Notes: generated from the letters alone by a model not told the origin. 58,948 nucleotides of DNA from an uncultured Pseudanabaenaceae cyanobacterium (GCA_938002085.1 CALLAT010000035.1:1-58948); one strand, 5' to 3'. Shown: positions 8,039 through 18,071, counted from the stretch's first letter. Translations and numbers: made by a program.

Positions 8039-10039
8039 CTAGGACGAGAATCGAGGCGTCAGGCAGTATGGGCAGTCTAACCATTCCTGCTGCAAACCAG
8101 CGCTACAAGTGGCACAGGTGAGAGAGGACTTGCGCTTCGCCTTGAGCTCAGCTTCAAGACCCGAGTCGGTAAAGGTGACTCGCTCCACCTCTTCCAAAGT
8201 GGTGTAGCCCTGTTGAACCAGCTGCAGGCTATAAGCAAGCAAGGTTTTCATGCCTCCCTCGACCGCAACCTCTTTGATGCGATCAATGGTCGCATTTTCG
8301 TTGATCGCAACCTGCAACTCTTCGGTAATACGCATCACTTCGTAAACGCCAACGCGGCCTTTGTAGCCCACGCCCTTGCAGTTATCGCAGAGCGTACCCT
8401 GCTCTTTTGCAGAGGCGATTTGGTCATTGGGGATGGTGTTGGGCCGGTAAAAGGTCAGGTCCAACTCACCCGAAGCGGATAGGCCGAAGCGAGCCAGTTC
8501 TGCTGGAGTGGGAGTAAAGGGTACTCGGCATTCAGTGCAAACTCGGCGAACCAAACGCTGGGAACAAACTCCCAACAAGGAGGCTGCCACCATGAAGGGC
8601 TCCACGCCCATTTCATCGAGACGAGCAACGGAACTAGGGGCGTCGTTCGCATGGAGCGTGGTCAAAACTAAGTGACCCGTCAGGGCTGCTTCAATCGCAG
8701 TCTTGGCAGTTTCCAGGTCACGGGTCTCACCCACCAGAATGACGTCGGGATCTTGACGCATGAAGGCTCGCAAGATCGAGGAGAAGTTCATCCCCTTTTC
8801 GCGAATGACTTGTACCTGAGTAATCCCGGGCAAGGAATATTCAATCGGGTCTTCCGCCGTATTGATGTTGATGTCGGGGCTGTTGCGCTCCGCCAAACAG
8901 GAGTACAGCGTGGTGGACTTACCTGAGCCGGTAGGACCCGTTACCAGAATCAAGCCAAAGGGCTTGTTGGCCATGTCCCTGACCATTTCCAGGGTTTCCT
9001 CATCGGTGATGAGTTTGTCTAGGCCTAGCTGGGTGGACTCGTTGTTGAGCACCCGCATACAGATTTTCTCGCCGTAGCGGCTGGGCAGGGTGTTAACGCG
9101 AAAGTCAACGGTTTTACCTTGGAACTGACGGCGGATGCGACCATCCTGGGGCGATCGCCGCTCGGCGATGTCCAGGTTGGCCATGATCTTGAAGCGAGAG
9201 GTAATCGCCGGAATGATCTTCTTCGGAAATGGCTCAAATGCTTCTTGCAAAACGCCATCCTTGCGATAGCGAATGCGCAGCATCTCTTCCTGGGGCTCAA
9301 CGTGAATATCAGAAGCCCCGTCAGTCAAGGCCTTGACCATAATTTTGTTGGCCAAGTTAATAATCGGAGCACCTTCAGCATCCTTAAGAGCAGCCCCCAG
9401 GTCAGCTTCAACCTCATCAGCCTCGCTGAGCCCCATGTCATCCAGACCGGCCAGGTCAGACATGACATCAACCGCCTGCTGGGAGGCCTCTTGGCGCTCC
9501 CGCTCAAGCTGACGATTGAGGTACTTATCGATCATGCGCTCATAGTCTTCTTGAGCGATGACAAGGCGCTGAAGCGCTAAGCCCTGGGGGCGCAGGATGC
9601 GGTTGAGGTCATCCTGAGCATCCAAATTATCGGGATGCACCATTGCCACCAATAAGGCCGGTGGCTGGACCTCCACCCGAGACAGAGGGATCAGCTGGTG
9701 ACGACGACAAATATCGATGGGAATGAGCGTGTCAATAAGCTCGCCCACCTCATCAATGGGGCGCTCATCCAACTCCGGATCCATGGAGTCAACGCCATAG
9801 AGGATCTTGAGTTCAAAGAGTTGCTGCTTCTTGTACTGCCGAATCAAGTCCGGAGGCAAAGCCTGACCAGTCAACGCTTCAATGATTTGCGTCAGGGGCT
9901 TGCCGGTCTTGCGGCTTTCCACCAGCGCTTGCTGCATTTGGTCTCGGTCAACATAGCCTGACTGAATCAGCTTGTTGCCAAAAGGAGAGAAATCATTTTG
10001 GACAACCAGAGCGCGGCGCTGGGAAGAAAAGTTGGTCAT
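8039..10039 (-). CDS. pilB: Type IV pilus assembly ATPase PilB (GspE family)
   Basis: The product is 666 residues. An N-terminal GspE_N/MshEN-type region spans about 15-170, followed by the secretion ATPase core with Walker A GPTGSGKSTTLYS (about 363-375), Asp box, Walker B (QDPDVILVGETRDLET) and His box (LTTLHAND). The family zinc-binding loop is visible as CTEC and CDNC flanking about 45 residues. A second possible zinc ribbon, CATC then CPYC, sits at the extreme C-terminus (about 641-657). PilB drives pilus extension. The gene heads the operon pilB-pilT-pilC-orf and is divergent from grpE. Confidence 0.96.
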   Translation of the reverse strand: MTNFSSQRRALVVQNDFSPFGNKLIQSGYVDRDQMQQALVESRKTGKPLTQIIEALTGQALPPDLIRQYKKQQLFELKILYGVDSMDPELDERPIDEVGELIDTLIPIDICRRHQLIPLSRVEVQPPALLVAMVHPDNLDAQDDLNRILRPQGLALQRLVIAQEDYERMIDKYLNRQLERERQEASQQAVDVMSDLAGLDDMGLSEADEVEADLGAALKDAEGAPIINLANKIMVKALTDGASDIHVEPQEEMLRIRYRKDGVLQEAFEPFPKKIIPAITSRFKIMANLDIAERRSPQDGRIRRQFQGKTVDFRVNTLPSRYGEKICMRVLNNESTQLGLDKLITDEETLEMVRDMANKPFGLILVTGPTGSGKSTTLYSCLAERNSPDININTAEDPIEYSLPGITQVQVIREKGMNFSSILRAFMRQDPDVILVGETRDLETAKTAIEAALTGHLVLTTLHANDAPSSVARLDEMGVEPFMVAASLLGVCSQRLVRRVCTECRVPFTPTPAELARFGLSASGELDLTFYRPNTIPNDQIASAKEQGTLCDNCKGVGYKGRVGVYEVMRITEELQVAINENATIDRIKEVAVEGGMKTLLAYSLQLVQQGYTTLEEVERVTFTDSGLEAELKAKRKSSLTCATCSAGLQQEWLDCPYCLTPRFSS

Positions 10040-10567
10040 GGCTATTCGAGAGGGTCTCCTGTAATTAGTATTCCCGGATGACGCTATTTTTTTTCTTTCG
10101 GCAAACGAGAATTTACGACACCCCTGAAATTCAAGACCTCGGTTTCAAAAAGACTAAGCCGAAAAGATGGGGCATTTACAGCTAGAGATGCAATTCAAAA
10201 AGCTCATGAGAGAAATAGCAAACACTCATTCAGCCTCTAGGCTTGGCAGTATTTGGTGAGCAAACCTAACACAAATAATCAAGGACGACCCTCCCCCCTA
10301 AGACCAACCCAGCAACGACGGCTAAAGGAGGTGTTAGTTCATTTGTTTAGTTGTCCATTCACTGTGGGCATGACTGTAGAAGTCGCCTAGACTGACTTAT
10401 CGCCGAGGGAGCCAAGCTAAGCTCCTGGAGGTACATCTTCCTCCAACGGCTATTCTGCTCTCGCAGTAGAATAATCAAGACCCCGACAATATGTAAGGTT
10501 GCCGAATTGGGCTAAGCTGTCTCAATTATGGCTCTCAGCTTGAAATAACGTCTTCCAGAACGCACAG
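10040..10567. promoter_or_regulatory. Divergent intergenic region of pilB and grpE
   Basis: These 528 bases hold no credible gene. They must carry the promoters of the pil operon (-) and the chaperone genes (+). Two small inverted repeats lie close together: TGGAGG/CCTCCA (10426-10431 with 10440-10445) and an imperfect TATTCTGC/GCAG-TAG-AATA pair (10451-10473). They are 100-140 bases before grpE and could be part of its leader or an operator. There is no CIRCE element (TTAGCACTC-N9-GAGTGCTAA). An AAAGGAGGTG string at about 10325 is not followed by a start codon that opens a frame. Confidence 0.5.
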
Positions 10568-11365
10568 ATGACTGAGTCGAATAATTCCGTGGAAAATAGC
10601 GAAACCCAACCTATGGAAGTCTCTGAGTCTCCTGACCTGTCTTCCAGTGAATCCCCTGCTGATACCGCGCCTGCCGAAGAGGTGACGGTTGAGGGTGCCG
10701 CTCCTGCAGAAGACGCGATCGCCGCCGAGGGCGAAGGCAATGGAGGAGACACAGAAACTCCTGTAGCCTTTGATTCTCTCGAATTAGAACCCGAAGAAGA
10801 AGGTGCGGACCCACAAGGTAGCAATACAGCTGATTCCAGCCGTATTGATGCTCTTAACCTTGAAGTTCAAAACCTCAAAGCCCAGCTAGAAGAGCGGAGT
10901 AGCCAGTATCTCCGCATCACAGCGGACTTCGAAAATTTCCGTAAACGCACCCGCAAAGAGCAAGAAGAACTGGACGAGCGTTCCAAGTGCAACACCATTT
11001 TGGAGCTGTTGCCTGTCATTGATAACTTTGAGCGAGCTCGCACTCAATTAAAGGCAGAAACGGAAGAAGCCGTTAATATCCACAAGAGCTATCAGGGCAT
11101 CTACAAACAGCTCGTTGAATGTCTCAAGCGCATTGGTGTTGTACCGATGCGTGCTAAGGGCAACGAATTTGACCCCATGCTTCATGAAGCAGTCATGCGC
11201 GAACCCAGCAATGAGTTTGAAGATGGCATCGTCATCGAAGAACTTCAACGCGGTTATCTCTTGGGAGAACGGGTGTTGCGCCACGCCATGGTCAAGGTTG
11301 CTGTGGCAGGAGATCCCCCTAGCGAGAGTCCTTCAGAAGAAGAAAATCCTTCAACTGAGGGGTAA
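10568..11365 (+). CDS. grpE: Nucleotide exchange factor GrpE
   Basis: The product is 265 residues. The first 90 residues are acidic and low in complexity. The GrpE fold follows: a long coiled helix (about 93-130, LNLEVQNLKAQLEERSSQYL), then ADFENFRKRTRKEQEE and the C-terminal beta wing (FDPMLHEAVMREPS, EELQRGYLLGERVLRHAMVKVA). GrpE releases ADP from DnaK and, in many bacteria, acts as a thermosensor. It lies 279 bases before dnaK on the same strand, in the usual cyanobacterial grpE-dnaK-dnaJ order. No CIRCE operator is visible upstream. The acidic extension is longer than in E. coli GrpE but common in cyanobacteria. Confidence 0.96.
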   Translation: MTESNNSVENSETQPMEVSESPDLSSSESPADTAPAEEVTVEGAAPAEDAIAAEGEGNGGDTETPVAFDSLELEPEEEGADPQGSNTADSSRIDALNLEVQNLKAQLEERSSQYLRITADFENFRKRTRKEQEELDERSKCNTILELLPVIDNFERARTQLKAETEEAVNIHKSYQGIYKQLVECLKRIGVVPMRAKGNEFDPMLHEAVMREPSNEFEDGIVIEELQRGYLLGERVLRHAMVKVAVAGDPPSESPSEEENPSTEG

Positions 11366-11644
11366 TAGGGGTATTTCGGGGAACAATGCAATTACGGCTT
11401 CCAGGTCAGGACTTTAAGACCCAGGCCTTACGGGACTGAAATTGCTGTGTAATTTGGTTTGCCAAGTCTCAATTTAGAGATAGAGCATTAGCCAAAGCGG
11501 CTCAGGAGAGGCGAAACTGACCTGAATCTCGGTGCTTAACCTCAGCGCAGGTCATCAGTTGTCGCCACGCTTTATTGGGTAGATTCGCCCCCAGCGAGCT
11601 TCTACCATCGTTAGTTTTGTTAGTCGCGTGTATTGCCTCTCATT

Positions 11645-13627
11645 ATGGGAAAAGTTATAGGAATTGACCTCGGAACAACCAACAGCTGCGTGGCTGTTCT
11701 AGAGGGTGGAAAGCCAATTGTCATACCGAACTCTGAGGGGGGACGTACGACACCTAGCATGGTGGGCTTTGGTAAGTCAGGTGAGCGCCTCATTGGCCAA
11801 CTTGCCAAGCGCCAAGCCGTGACTAACGCCGAAAACACGGTGTACAGCATTAAGCGTTTCATCGGTCGCCGCTGGGATGACACCCAGCAGGAGCGATCGC
11901 GGGTTCCCTACAAATGCGTCAAGGGCCGTGATGAGACCGTAGACGTTGAAGCGCGTGAAAAAGTTTTCACGCCCCAAGAAATTTCTTCTATGGTCCTGCA
12001 GAAGCTGAAGCAGGATGCTGAAGCCTTTTTGGGCGAAGAAGTGAACCAAGCGGTCATCACCGTACCGGCCTACTTCACCGATGCCCAGCGTCAAGCCACC
12101 AAGGATTCAGGCATCATCGCAGGCCTTGAAGTCCTACGAATCATCAACGAGCCTACGGCAGCATCTCTGTCCTACGGCCTAGATAAGCAAGACGAAGACC
12201 AAACTGTATTGGTATTTGACCTAGGCGGTGGCACCTTTGACGTCTCCGTCCTTCAACTGGGCGATGGTGTCTTTGAGGTGAAATCCACCTCAGGCAACAA
12301 TCACCTGGGCGGCGACGACTTTGACAATGTCATCGTCCAATGGATGATCGAAAGCTTCAAGGCCCAGGAAGGCGTTGACCTCAGCAGCGACAAGATGGCC
12401 CTCCAGCGCCTGCGGGAAGCGGCAGAAAAAGCCAAGATTGAGCTGTCCGGCACCCAGAGCACGGTCATCAACCTGCCTTTCATCACTGCTGATGATTCTG
12501 GCCCCAAGCATCTTGAGACTGAACTCACCCGCGCCAAATTTGAAGAGCTAGCCATTGACTTAATCAAAGGCACCATTCAACCCGTTCAGCAGGCGCTCAA
12601 AGACAGCGAATGCACCCCTGATGATATCAAGCGCATCATTCTGATCGGTGGCTCTACCCGCATTCCTGCAGTACAAAAAGCCATCAGTCAATTCTTTGGC
12701 GGCAAAGCACCAGACCGCTCCGTCAATCCAGATGAAGCAGTGGCGCTCGGTGCAGCGATTCAAGGCGGTGTCTTGGGGGGTGAGGTAAAAGACCTCCTCT
12801 TGCTCGACGTTATTCCATTGTCCTTTGGCCTTGAAACCTTAGGCGGTGTGTTCACCAAAATCATTGAACGCAACACCACTATCCCTACTAGCAAGGGCAA
12901 GGTGTTCTCCACTGCAACTGATGGCCAGACCATGGTGGAAATCCATGTGCTCCAGGGTGAGCGCGCCATGGTGAATGACAACAAGAGTCTGGGACGCTTC
13001 CAGCTCACGGGCATTCCCCCAGCTCCCCGAGGTATTCCTCAAATCGAGGTCGCTTTTGAGATTGACGCGAACGGTATTCTCAATGTCACTGGCCGTGACA
13101 AGGGAACGGGCCGCGAGCAGAGCATTAGCATCACCAGCACTGGCGGTCTTAACCCTGCTGAAGTGGAGCGGATGCGCAGTGAAGCCGAAGTCTATGCAGA
13201 AGAGGACGATCGCCGCATGGCGATCGCCGAGCTACAGAACACTGCAGAAAGCCTGTTCTACAGCTACGAATCCACCCTGCGTGACAACATCGAGCTCACC
13301 AACACATCGCTCAACGAAACGGCAGATGCCAAACGTGCGGAGCTAGAGGAAATCCTCAAGCGCTCCGATGCCACACCGGAGCAAGTCAGAGCCTGCCTCG
13401 ACGAATTCCAGAAGGCAGTGCTTGCCATTGGAGCCTCCATGTACGAGCAAGGTCCAGCCGGTACTACCTCCAACGGAGGAGCAGCTCAGAGCAGCAGTTC
13501 AGAGCCTCCTCAGGACGACCTCCCCATGGAAGAAGCGCCAACGGTAGCAGGAGAGGCCATCAGCGACGACGACTTCTCCTTTGATGAGGATGAAACGATG
13601 GCATCCGACTATGAAGCCGTGGAATAA
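11645..13627 (+). CDS. dnaK: Hsp70 chaperone DnaK
   Basis: The product is 660 residues. The start is the ATG at 11645 ([15 protein letters not shown]); an in-frame TTG four codons earlier is less likely because the family starts at MGK. The ATPase domain (1-385) shows [18 protein letters not shown] and [10 protein letters not shown]. The linker ([14 protein letters not shown]), substrate domain and helical lid follow. The tail is acidic and Ser-rich. DnaK binds exposed hydrophobic peptides in an ATP cycle controlled by DnaJ and GrpE, both encoded next to it. Cyanobacteria carry several dnaK paralogues. The grpE linkage fits the DnaK1 type, but the sequence alone does not settle it. Confidence 0.97.
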   Translation: MGKVIGIDLGTTNSCVAVLEGGKPIVIPNSEGGRTTPSMVGFGKSGERLIGQLAKRQAVTNAENTVYSIKRFIGRRWDDTQQERSRVPYKCVKGRDETVDVEAREKVFTPQEISSMVLQKLKQDAEAFLGEEVNQAVITVPAYFTDAQRQATKDSGIIAGLEVLRIINEPTAASLSYGLDKQDEDQTVLVFDLGGGTFDVSVLQLGDGVFEVKSTSGNNHLGGDDFDNVIVQWMIESFKAQEGVDLSSDKMALQRLREAAEKAKIELSGTQSTVINLPFITADDSGPKHLETELTRAKFEELAIDLIKGTIQPVQQALKDSECTPDDIKRIILIGGSTRIPAVQKAISQFFGGKAPDRSVNPDEAVALGAAIQGGVLGGEVKDLLLLDVIPLSFGLETLGGVFTKIIERNTTIPTSKGKVFSTATDGQTMVEIHVLQGERAMVNDNKSLGRFQLTGIPPAPRGIPQIEVAFEIDANGILNVTGRDKGTGREQSISITSTGGLNPAEVERMRSEAEVYAEEDDRRMAIAELQNTAESLFYSYESTLRDNIELTNTSLNETADAKRAELEEILKRSDATPEQVRACLDEFQKAVLAIGASMYEQGPAGTTSNGGAAQSSSSEPPQDDLPMEEAPTVAGEAISDDDFSFDEDETMASDYEAVE

Positions 13628-13661
13628 GGTTCCATTGCGTCCTCTGGCCTGACCGCTTCCC

Positions 13662-13700
13662 ACCGCCCCTCGTTCTAGCAAAGCTAGAATGGGGGGCGGT
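13662..13700 (+). terminator. Hairpin after dnaK, likely terminator or attenuator
   Basis: ACCGCCCC...TTCTAGC pairs with GCTAGAA...GGGGCGGT around an AAA loop, with two internal mismatches. The run of T after it is weak (TTAAGTT), so it may only reduce readthrough into dnaJ, which starts 109 bases further on. Confidence 0.55.
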
Positions 13701-13808
13701 TTAAGTTCGGGAGAACCGACCCTATAACCGTCATCTCCTGTAGACCAATTGTTGATAAAGTTATAGCGGCGTAATTGCCCCCAACGGACTCTTATATACA
13801 ACCGTTCT

Positions 13809-14954
13809 ATGGCCCGTGATTTCTACGAAATTTTAGGCGTCGCCCGTGGCGCGGATAAGGATGAGCTGAAACAGGCTTATCGTCGCCTGGCTCGCAAATA
13901 CCACCCCGATGTCAACCGCGAAGCAGGGGCGGAAGAGCGCTTTAAGGAAATCAACCGCGCCTACGAGGTTCTTTCTGAGCCAGACACGCGGGCCAATTAC
14001 GATCGCTTTGGTGAAGCAGGTGTCTCCGGAGCAGGCGGTGGCCCTGGCTTCCAGGACATGGGAGATATGGGTGGCTTCGCCGATATCTTTGAGAGTTTCT
14101 TCAGTGGTTTTGCCGGTCAGGGAGGGCAGCCCGGTGGCGGAGGCGGAGGGCCCCGAAGACGCGGTCCCATGCGCGGTGATGACCTGCGCCTAGACCTGCG
14201 TTTGGATTTCCGCGAAGCCATCTTTGGCGGCGAGAAAGAAATCAAAATTAACCATCTGGAAACCTGCACGACTTGTAGTGGTAACGGTGCCAAGCCTGGA
14301 ACGAGACCCAAACAATGCGGAACCTGTAATGGAGCGGGTCAAGTTCGCCGGGCAACCCGAACGCCTTTTGGCAGCTTTACCCAGGTCTCTGTTTGTCCAG
14401 CCTGCGATGGATCTGGCCAGGTTGTAGAAGATAAATGCGGAGACTGCGGCGGCTCAGGCCAGAAACAAGTTCGCAAGAAACTCAAAATCACAGTTCCCCC
14501 GGGTGTTGATAGCGGTACTCGCCTACGGGTTCCAGGTGAGGGAGACGCAGGCCAACGCAGCGGTCCCACGGGCGACCTCTATGTCTATCTCTACGTCAAC
14601 GAAGATAGCGAGTTCCGCAGAGACGGTATCAACATTCTTTCGGAGCTCAAGGTGAGCTATCTCCAAGCAATTCTTGGGGCGAAGATGGAAGTCAATACTG
14701 TGGACGGCACAGCAGAAGTGACTATACCTGCTGGAACCCAACCCAACACAGTGCTGACATTGGAAAACCGAGGCGTTCCCCGCCTGGGCAACTCCGAAAG
14801 CCGGGGCGACCATCTGATGACGATCGCCGTCAATATCCCCAGCAAGCTCACGCCAGAAGAGCGTGAACTACTAGAGAAACTAGCCCACATACGGGGTGAA
14901 GCTACGGGCAAAGGTGGAATTGAAGGATTCCTCGGCGGACTATTCCGCAACTAA
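13809..14954 (+). CDS. dnaJ: Type I Hsp40 co-chaperone DnaJ
   Basis: The product is 381 residues. The J domain (1-70) has the essential HPD in KYHPDVN. A Gly/Phe-rich linker spans about 75-118. The zinc-binding region carries all four CxxCxGxG repeats: [24 protein letters not shown] and CGDCGGSG. The C-terminal substrate domain ends in [10 protein letters not shown]. DnaJ delivers clients to DnaK and stimulates its ATPase. The presence of the complete zinc domain makes this a type I protein. It follows dnaK by 181 bases and precedes the TusA-like gene by 36 bases. Confidence 0.97.
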   Translation: MARDFYEILGVARGADKDELKQAYRRLARKYHPDVNREAGAEERFKEINRAYEVLSEPDTRANYDRFGEAGVSGAGGGPGFQDMGDMGGFADIFESFFSGFAGQGGQPGGGGGGPRRRGPMRGDDLRLDLRLDFREAIFGGEKEIKINHLETCTTCSGNGAKPGTRPKQCGTCNGAGQVRRATRTPFGSFTQVSVCPACDGSGQVVEDKCGDCGGSGQKQVRKKLKITVPPGVDSGTRLRVPGEGDAGQRSGPTGDLYVYLYVNEDSEFRRDGINILSELKVSYLQAILGAKMEVNTVDGTAEVTIPAGTQPNTVLTLENRGVPRLGNSESRGDHLMTIAVNIPSKLTPEERELLEKLAHIRGEATGKGGIEGFLGGLFRN

Positions 14955-14990
14955 CTGACTGCCTCATGAGACTGTTGTTTCCCCTTCGTT

Positions 14991-15254
14991 ATGGCAAATT
15001 CTTCCGCTCCTAGGGCAACACCGGATGCGCAGATCGATCTGCGAGGCACTCCCTGTCCGCTTAATTTTGTGCGGACGAAGTTGCGTTTGGAACAGCTTAG
15101 TCCAGGGCAACTGCTGGAAGTTTGGCTAGATGCCGGGGAGCCTGTTGAACAGGTGCCTGACAGCCTCCAGATTAATGGTTACAGTATCGAGACATTAGAA
15201 GCCCAGGACGATTTCTTCGCGCTCCAGGTTCGTCGACCAGTCGAGAGCCCCTAA
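14991..15254 (+). CDS. TusA-like sulfurtransferase family protein
   Basis: The product is 87 residues, the normal size for TusA/SirA-like proteins. The defining motif is DLRGTPCPLNFVRTKL (about 16-31), with the conserved Cys-Pro of the active site. The rest has the expected two-layer alpha-beta pattern (LSPGQLLEVWLDAGEPVEQVP). TusA proteins pass persulfide sulfur, for example in tRNA thiolation. The exact acceptor cannot be named here. The stop codon overlaps the rsgA start by one base, so the two genes are translationally coupled. This link of dnaJ, TusA-like and rsgA genes recurs in cyanobacteria. Confidence 0.88.
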   Translation: MANSSAPRATPDAQIDLRGTPCPLNFVRTKLRLEQLSPGQLLEVWLDAGEPVEQVPDSLQINGYSIETLEAQDDFFALQVRRPVESP

Positions 15255-16501
15255 TGGAATCGCGCGCTCCCACTCCCAGTACCGCCTCTCCCACACCTGA
15301 TGCTGCAGTAGACGCATCAAATCCAAGAACGGCTAATCCAGAAACAGCTCCTGCTTTACAAGGGGTTGTCGTAGCAGTTCAAGCCAACTACTACCAGGTT
15401 CAACTCAACAATCCCGTCCAAGCCAGCAGCGTTCTGAGCAATGCTTCGGATTGTGGCGGACCCAGCGACCCCAACGAAACGATCAACGAGCTGCTTTGTC
15501 TACGGCGCACAAGGCTAAAAAAGCTGGGGCAGAAGATCATGGTGGGCGATCGCGTCCAGGTAGAAGAACCAGACTGGATGGGCCGTCGCGGTGCAATCTC
15601 CGCAGTGCTGCCGCGCAAAAGCGAATTGGACCGTCCCCCCGTCGCCAATGCGGACCAAATCCTACTGGTCTTTGCCCAAGAGGAACCCACCCTAGACCCT
15701 CACCAGCTCAGTCGCTTTTTGGTGAAAGCAGAATCAACTCAGCTCAAAATTTTGCTAGGGCTGAGCAAGAGTGACTTGGTCAGTGAAGAAGTTCGGAGGC
15801 AATGGCGCGATCGCCTCCAGGCCTGGGGCTACGATCCATTCTTTCTGAGCCTTTACGCCCAAGACGAATTTGATCGCCTCAAGACCCAGCTCAAAGGCAA
15901 AATCACGATCCTGGCTGGCCCCTCCGGCGTGGGTAAGTCTAGTTTGATCAATCGCCTCATTCCAGACCAAGATCTACGTGTGGCCAAGGTGTCAGGCAAG
16001 CTGGGCCGAGGCCGCCACACCACCCGCCATGTGGAGCTATTTGAGCTACCGGATGGCGGGCTTTTGGCTGATACCCCCGGCTTCAACCAACCCCAGCTGG
16101 ACAGCAACCCAGAAGAATTGCCTGGATTATTTCCGGAAGTACAGTCACGGCTGGCAGAGCAGCGTTGTCAGTTTAATAACTGCCGCCACCGCTCAGAGCC
16201 AAACTGCTTGGTACGAGGGGAAAGCCAAGATGGAGACTGGGAAAGGTACGGTGACTATTTGGTCTATCTGGAAGAGCTGGAAGCTTTGCAGGAAAGCCGC
16301 GATCGCCAAGCAGATCCAGAAACAACGCTCAAGGAAAAGCGAGATAGCGATGGCCAAGTAACCCTAGAGCCCAAGCTAGAGCAAAAGCGCTACCGCCGAG
16401 AGTCCCGCAAATCTAAGCGTCAGGGAATCTCAAATTTCAAAGGCGATGTTTCGGACCTTACCCAGTTCCTGGGTAATGAAGACGAAGATGCAGAATTATA
16501 G
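15254..16501 (+). CDS. rsgA: Ribosome small subunit-dependent GTPase RsgA
   Basis: The product is 415 residues. It is a circularly permuted GTPase: an N-terminal OB-fold (about 35-125), then G4 (GLSKSDLV), then G1 (GPSGVGKSS, about 221-229) and G3 (DTPGFNQP). The C-terminal zinc finger has the pattern C-N4-C-H-C in RCQFNNCRHRSEPNC. RsgA assists late maturation of the 30S subunit. The C-terminal 70 residues are charged and go beyond the core. The first 30 residues are Pro/Ala/Thr-rich, so a later start cannot be excluded, but the ATG overlap with the TusA-like stop favours this one. Confidence 0.94.
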   Translation: MESRAPTPSTASPTPDAAVDASNPRTANPETAPALQGVVVAVQANYYQVQLNNPVQASSVLSNASDCGGPSDPNETINELLCLRRTRLKKLGQKIMVGDRVQVEEPDWMGRRGAISAVLPRKSELDRPPVANADQILLVFAQEEPTLDPHQLSRFLVKAESTQLKILLGLSKSDLVSEEVRRQWRDRLQAWGYDPFFLSLYAQDEFDRLKTQLKGKITILAGPSGVGKSSLINRLIPDQDLRVAKVSGKLGRGRHTTRHVELFELPDGGLLADTPGFNQPQLDSNPEELPGLFPEVQSRLAEQRCQFNNCRHRSEPNCLVRGESQDGDWERYGDYLVYLEELEALQESRDRQADPETTLKEKRDSDGQVTLEPKLEQKRYRRESRKSKRQGISNFKGDVSDLTQFLGNEDEDAEL

Positions 16502-16511
16502 GCATTAGGAA

Positions 16512-16590
16512 CGTAGGGGCGGTGTCTCCCCCGCCCGGCATGGCATTAGGCAACGCACCAGCATCCAGGCGAGATTACCTCGCCCCTACG
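16512..16590. repeat. Intergenic palindromic repeat, CGTAGGGGCG type
   Basis: Outer arms CGTAGGGGCG (16512-16521) and CGCCCCTACG (16581-16590) are perfect complements. An inner hairpin GGCGAG-ATTAC-CTCGCC lies near the right arm. GGCATTAGG occurs twice (16501 and 16542). It lies between the convergent rsgA and mutY genes and may end both transcripts. A related element is at 43017-43085. Confidence 0.65.
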
Positions 16591-16605
16591 ACAATCACAT
16601 ATCCA

Positions 16606-17937
16606 CTATTTCGCAGCAGCTTCTGCTTTTAACGCATCAATAATTTGTCCATTGGCCTTGGGGAAGGGGAACTGGTCCAGTTCGTTCAATTCAACCCAAC
16701 GAACCTCGTCGCATTCAATCGTTTGCGGTTCGCCAGCCAAATGCTTACAGCGGAACACATTGAGAGTGACTTTGAAGTGAGTATAGGCATGGTCGAGAGT
16801 CATGATCTTCTCCCCAACTTCAATCTCGATCGCCAGCTCCTCTTTCACTTCGCGTGCCACGCAATCCTCAAGGGTTTCACCCTCTTCCAGCTTGCCCCCT
16901 GGAAATTCCCATAGACCCCCCAAAAGCCCCTTCTGGGGACGACGGTCAATGAGGATTTTGCCTTGGTCATTCCAGATAACAGCCACACCGATGATCTTGT
17001 GGGGCAGAGGTGCTTTCGATTCGCGCATGGGTAGCTCCGACTGAGTTCCTAAATTGTAGGCGGCACAGTGCGATCGCCAGGGACAAATCAAGCAGGCCGG
17101 ATTCTTCGCCGTGCAAAGGGTCGCTCCCAAGTCCATCAGCGCCTGATTAAAGTCGCGGGGATTCTCAGGATCGAGCACCATTTCCGATATGTCCCACAAC
17201 CGATCCATGGCTTTAGCAGGGGGACGATCAAGCGCCGTGAGCCTAGCCAGAACACGCTTAACGTTGCCATCAACAATAGCTGTGGGTTGGTTAAAAGCAG
17301 AACTGAGAATACCCCCTGCCGTGGTGCGGCCAATTCCTGGAAGCGCTAACACTTCATCGAAGCTCTGGGGAAACTGCCCGCCATATTCCTCAGCAATGAT
17401 CTGGGCGGTACGATGAAGGTTGCGAGCACGGGCGTAGTAGCCCAGTCCTTCCCATTGCTTCAACACCGCAGTCTGGTCCGCCATCGCCAGACTTTCGACA
17501 GTAGGGAAATGCTCCATCCAGCGCTGAAAATAGGGCAGCACCGTTTTTACCTGGGTCTGCTGCAACATAATTTCCGAAATCCAGATGGCGTAAGGATCAG
17601 GATGGTTCCGCCAGGGCAATGTCCGACCACAGCGACCATACCAATCCAGTAGAGAGGCACGCAAATCAGCAACAGGCAATGACACTGACGGCCCCTTGCT
17701 GTCGGTGGCAACAGGCTTGACCGCATAGGCGGTGGCTGCCGCCTTTGCAGAGGGAGATTTTGCGGTGCCAGAGGGACGAGATTTGACTGGGCTAGTTTTG
17801 GCAGTTGCTTGCAGTTTGCTAGCTCGGCGTTTCTGGGTGCTGGCCTGCTCTCCTTTAATCGGCTCGGAAGAACCAGAGACCTTGGCTGATGGTATTTTCC
17901 CCGAGGTCTGTTTTTGACCCTGTTTTTGTGACGCCAC
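16606..17937 (-). CDS. mutY: A/G-specific adenine glycosylase MutY with C-terminal NUDIX domain
   Basis: I start the protein at a GTG (17937), which gives 443 residues; an ATG at 17970 lies inside the terminator of the upstream gene. About 85 Lys/Ser/Ala-rich, probably disordered residues precede the glycosylase. The HhH-GPD domain has SEIMLQQTQ, LPGIGRTTAGG and the catalytic Asp in IVDGNVKR. The iron-sulfur cluster ligands are C-x6-C-x2-C-x5-C. The C-terminal NUDIX domain keeps a nearly complete box (G-x5-E-x7-REVKEEL), while classical MutY domains have lost it. MutY removes A paired with 8-oxoG. The intact box suggests an added MutT-like hydrolase activity, which is inference. Confidence 0.92.
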   Translation of the reverse strand: MASQKQGQKQTSGKIPSAKVSGSSEPIKGEQASTQKRRASKLQATAKTSPVKSRPSGTAKSPSAKAAATAYAVKPVATDSKGPSVSLPVADLRASLLDWYGRCGRTLPWRNHPDPYAIWISEIMLQQTQVKTVLPYFQRWMEHFPTVESLAMADQTAVLKQWEGLGYYARARNLHRTAQIIAEEYGGQFPQSFDEVLALPGIGRTTAGGILSSAFNQPTAIVDGNVKRVLARLTALDRPPAKAMDRLWDISEMVLDPENPRDFNQALMDLGATLCTAKNPACLICPWRSHCAAYNLGTQSELPMRESKAPLPHKIIGVAVIWNDQGKILIDRRPQKGLLGGLWEFPGGKLEEGETLEDCVAREVKEELAIEIEVGEKIMTLDHAYTHFKVTLNVFRCKHLAGEPQTIECDEVRWVELNELDQFPFPKANGQIIDALKAEAAAK

Positions 17938-17955
17938 AAATTGACCTAAAAAGAC

Positions 17956-17990
17956 AACCCCGCCTGTCATTATCCATGACAGGCGGGGTT
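17956..17990 (-). terminator. Intrinsic terminator of the DUF760 gene
   Basis: Arms of 15 bases (17956-17970 and 17976-17990) pair perfectly: AACCCCGCCTGTCAT with its complement around TATCC. Read on the minus strand the stem is followed by GTCTTTTTAGG. It sits 81 bases past the DUF760 stop codon and overlaps the first possible mutY start codon. Confidence 0.85.
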
Positions 17991-18071
17991 GAATCTAAGC
18001 CGCTTTGTAATGCGATCGCCAAGACACAATTCTGATTTGACCAGCATTAATTCCAGTCTCAACCAGAAGAA

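Noticed and set aside
10040..10567. CIRCE element for the chaperone genes
   Set aside because: Neither TTAGCACTC nor GAGTGCTAA pairs with proper spacing occur upstream of grpE or dnaK.
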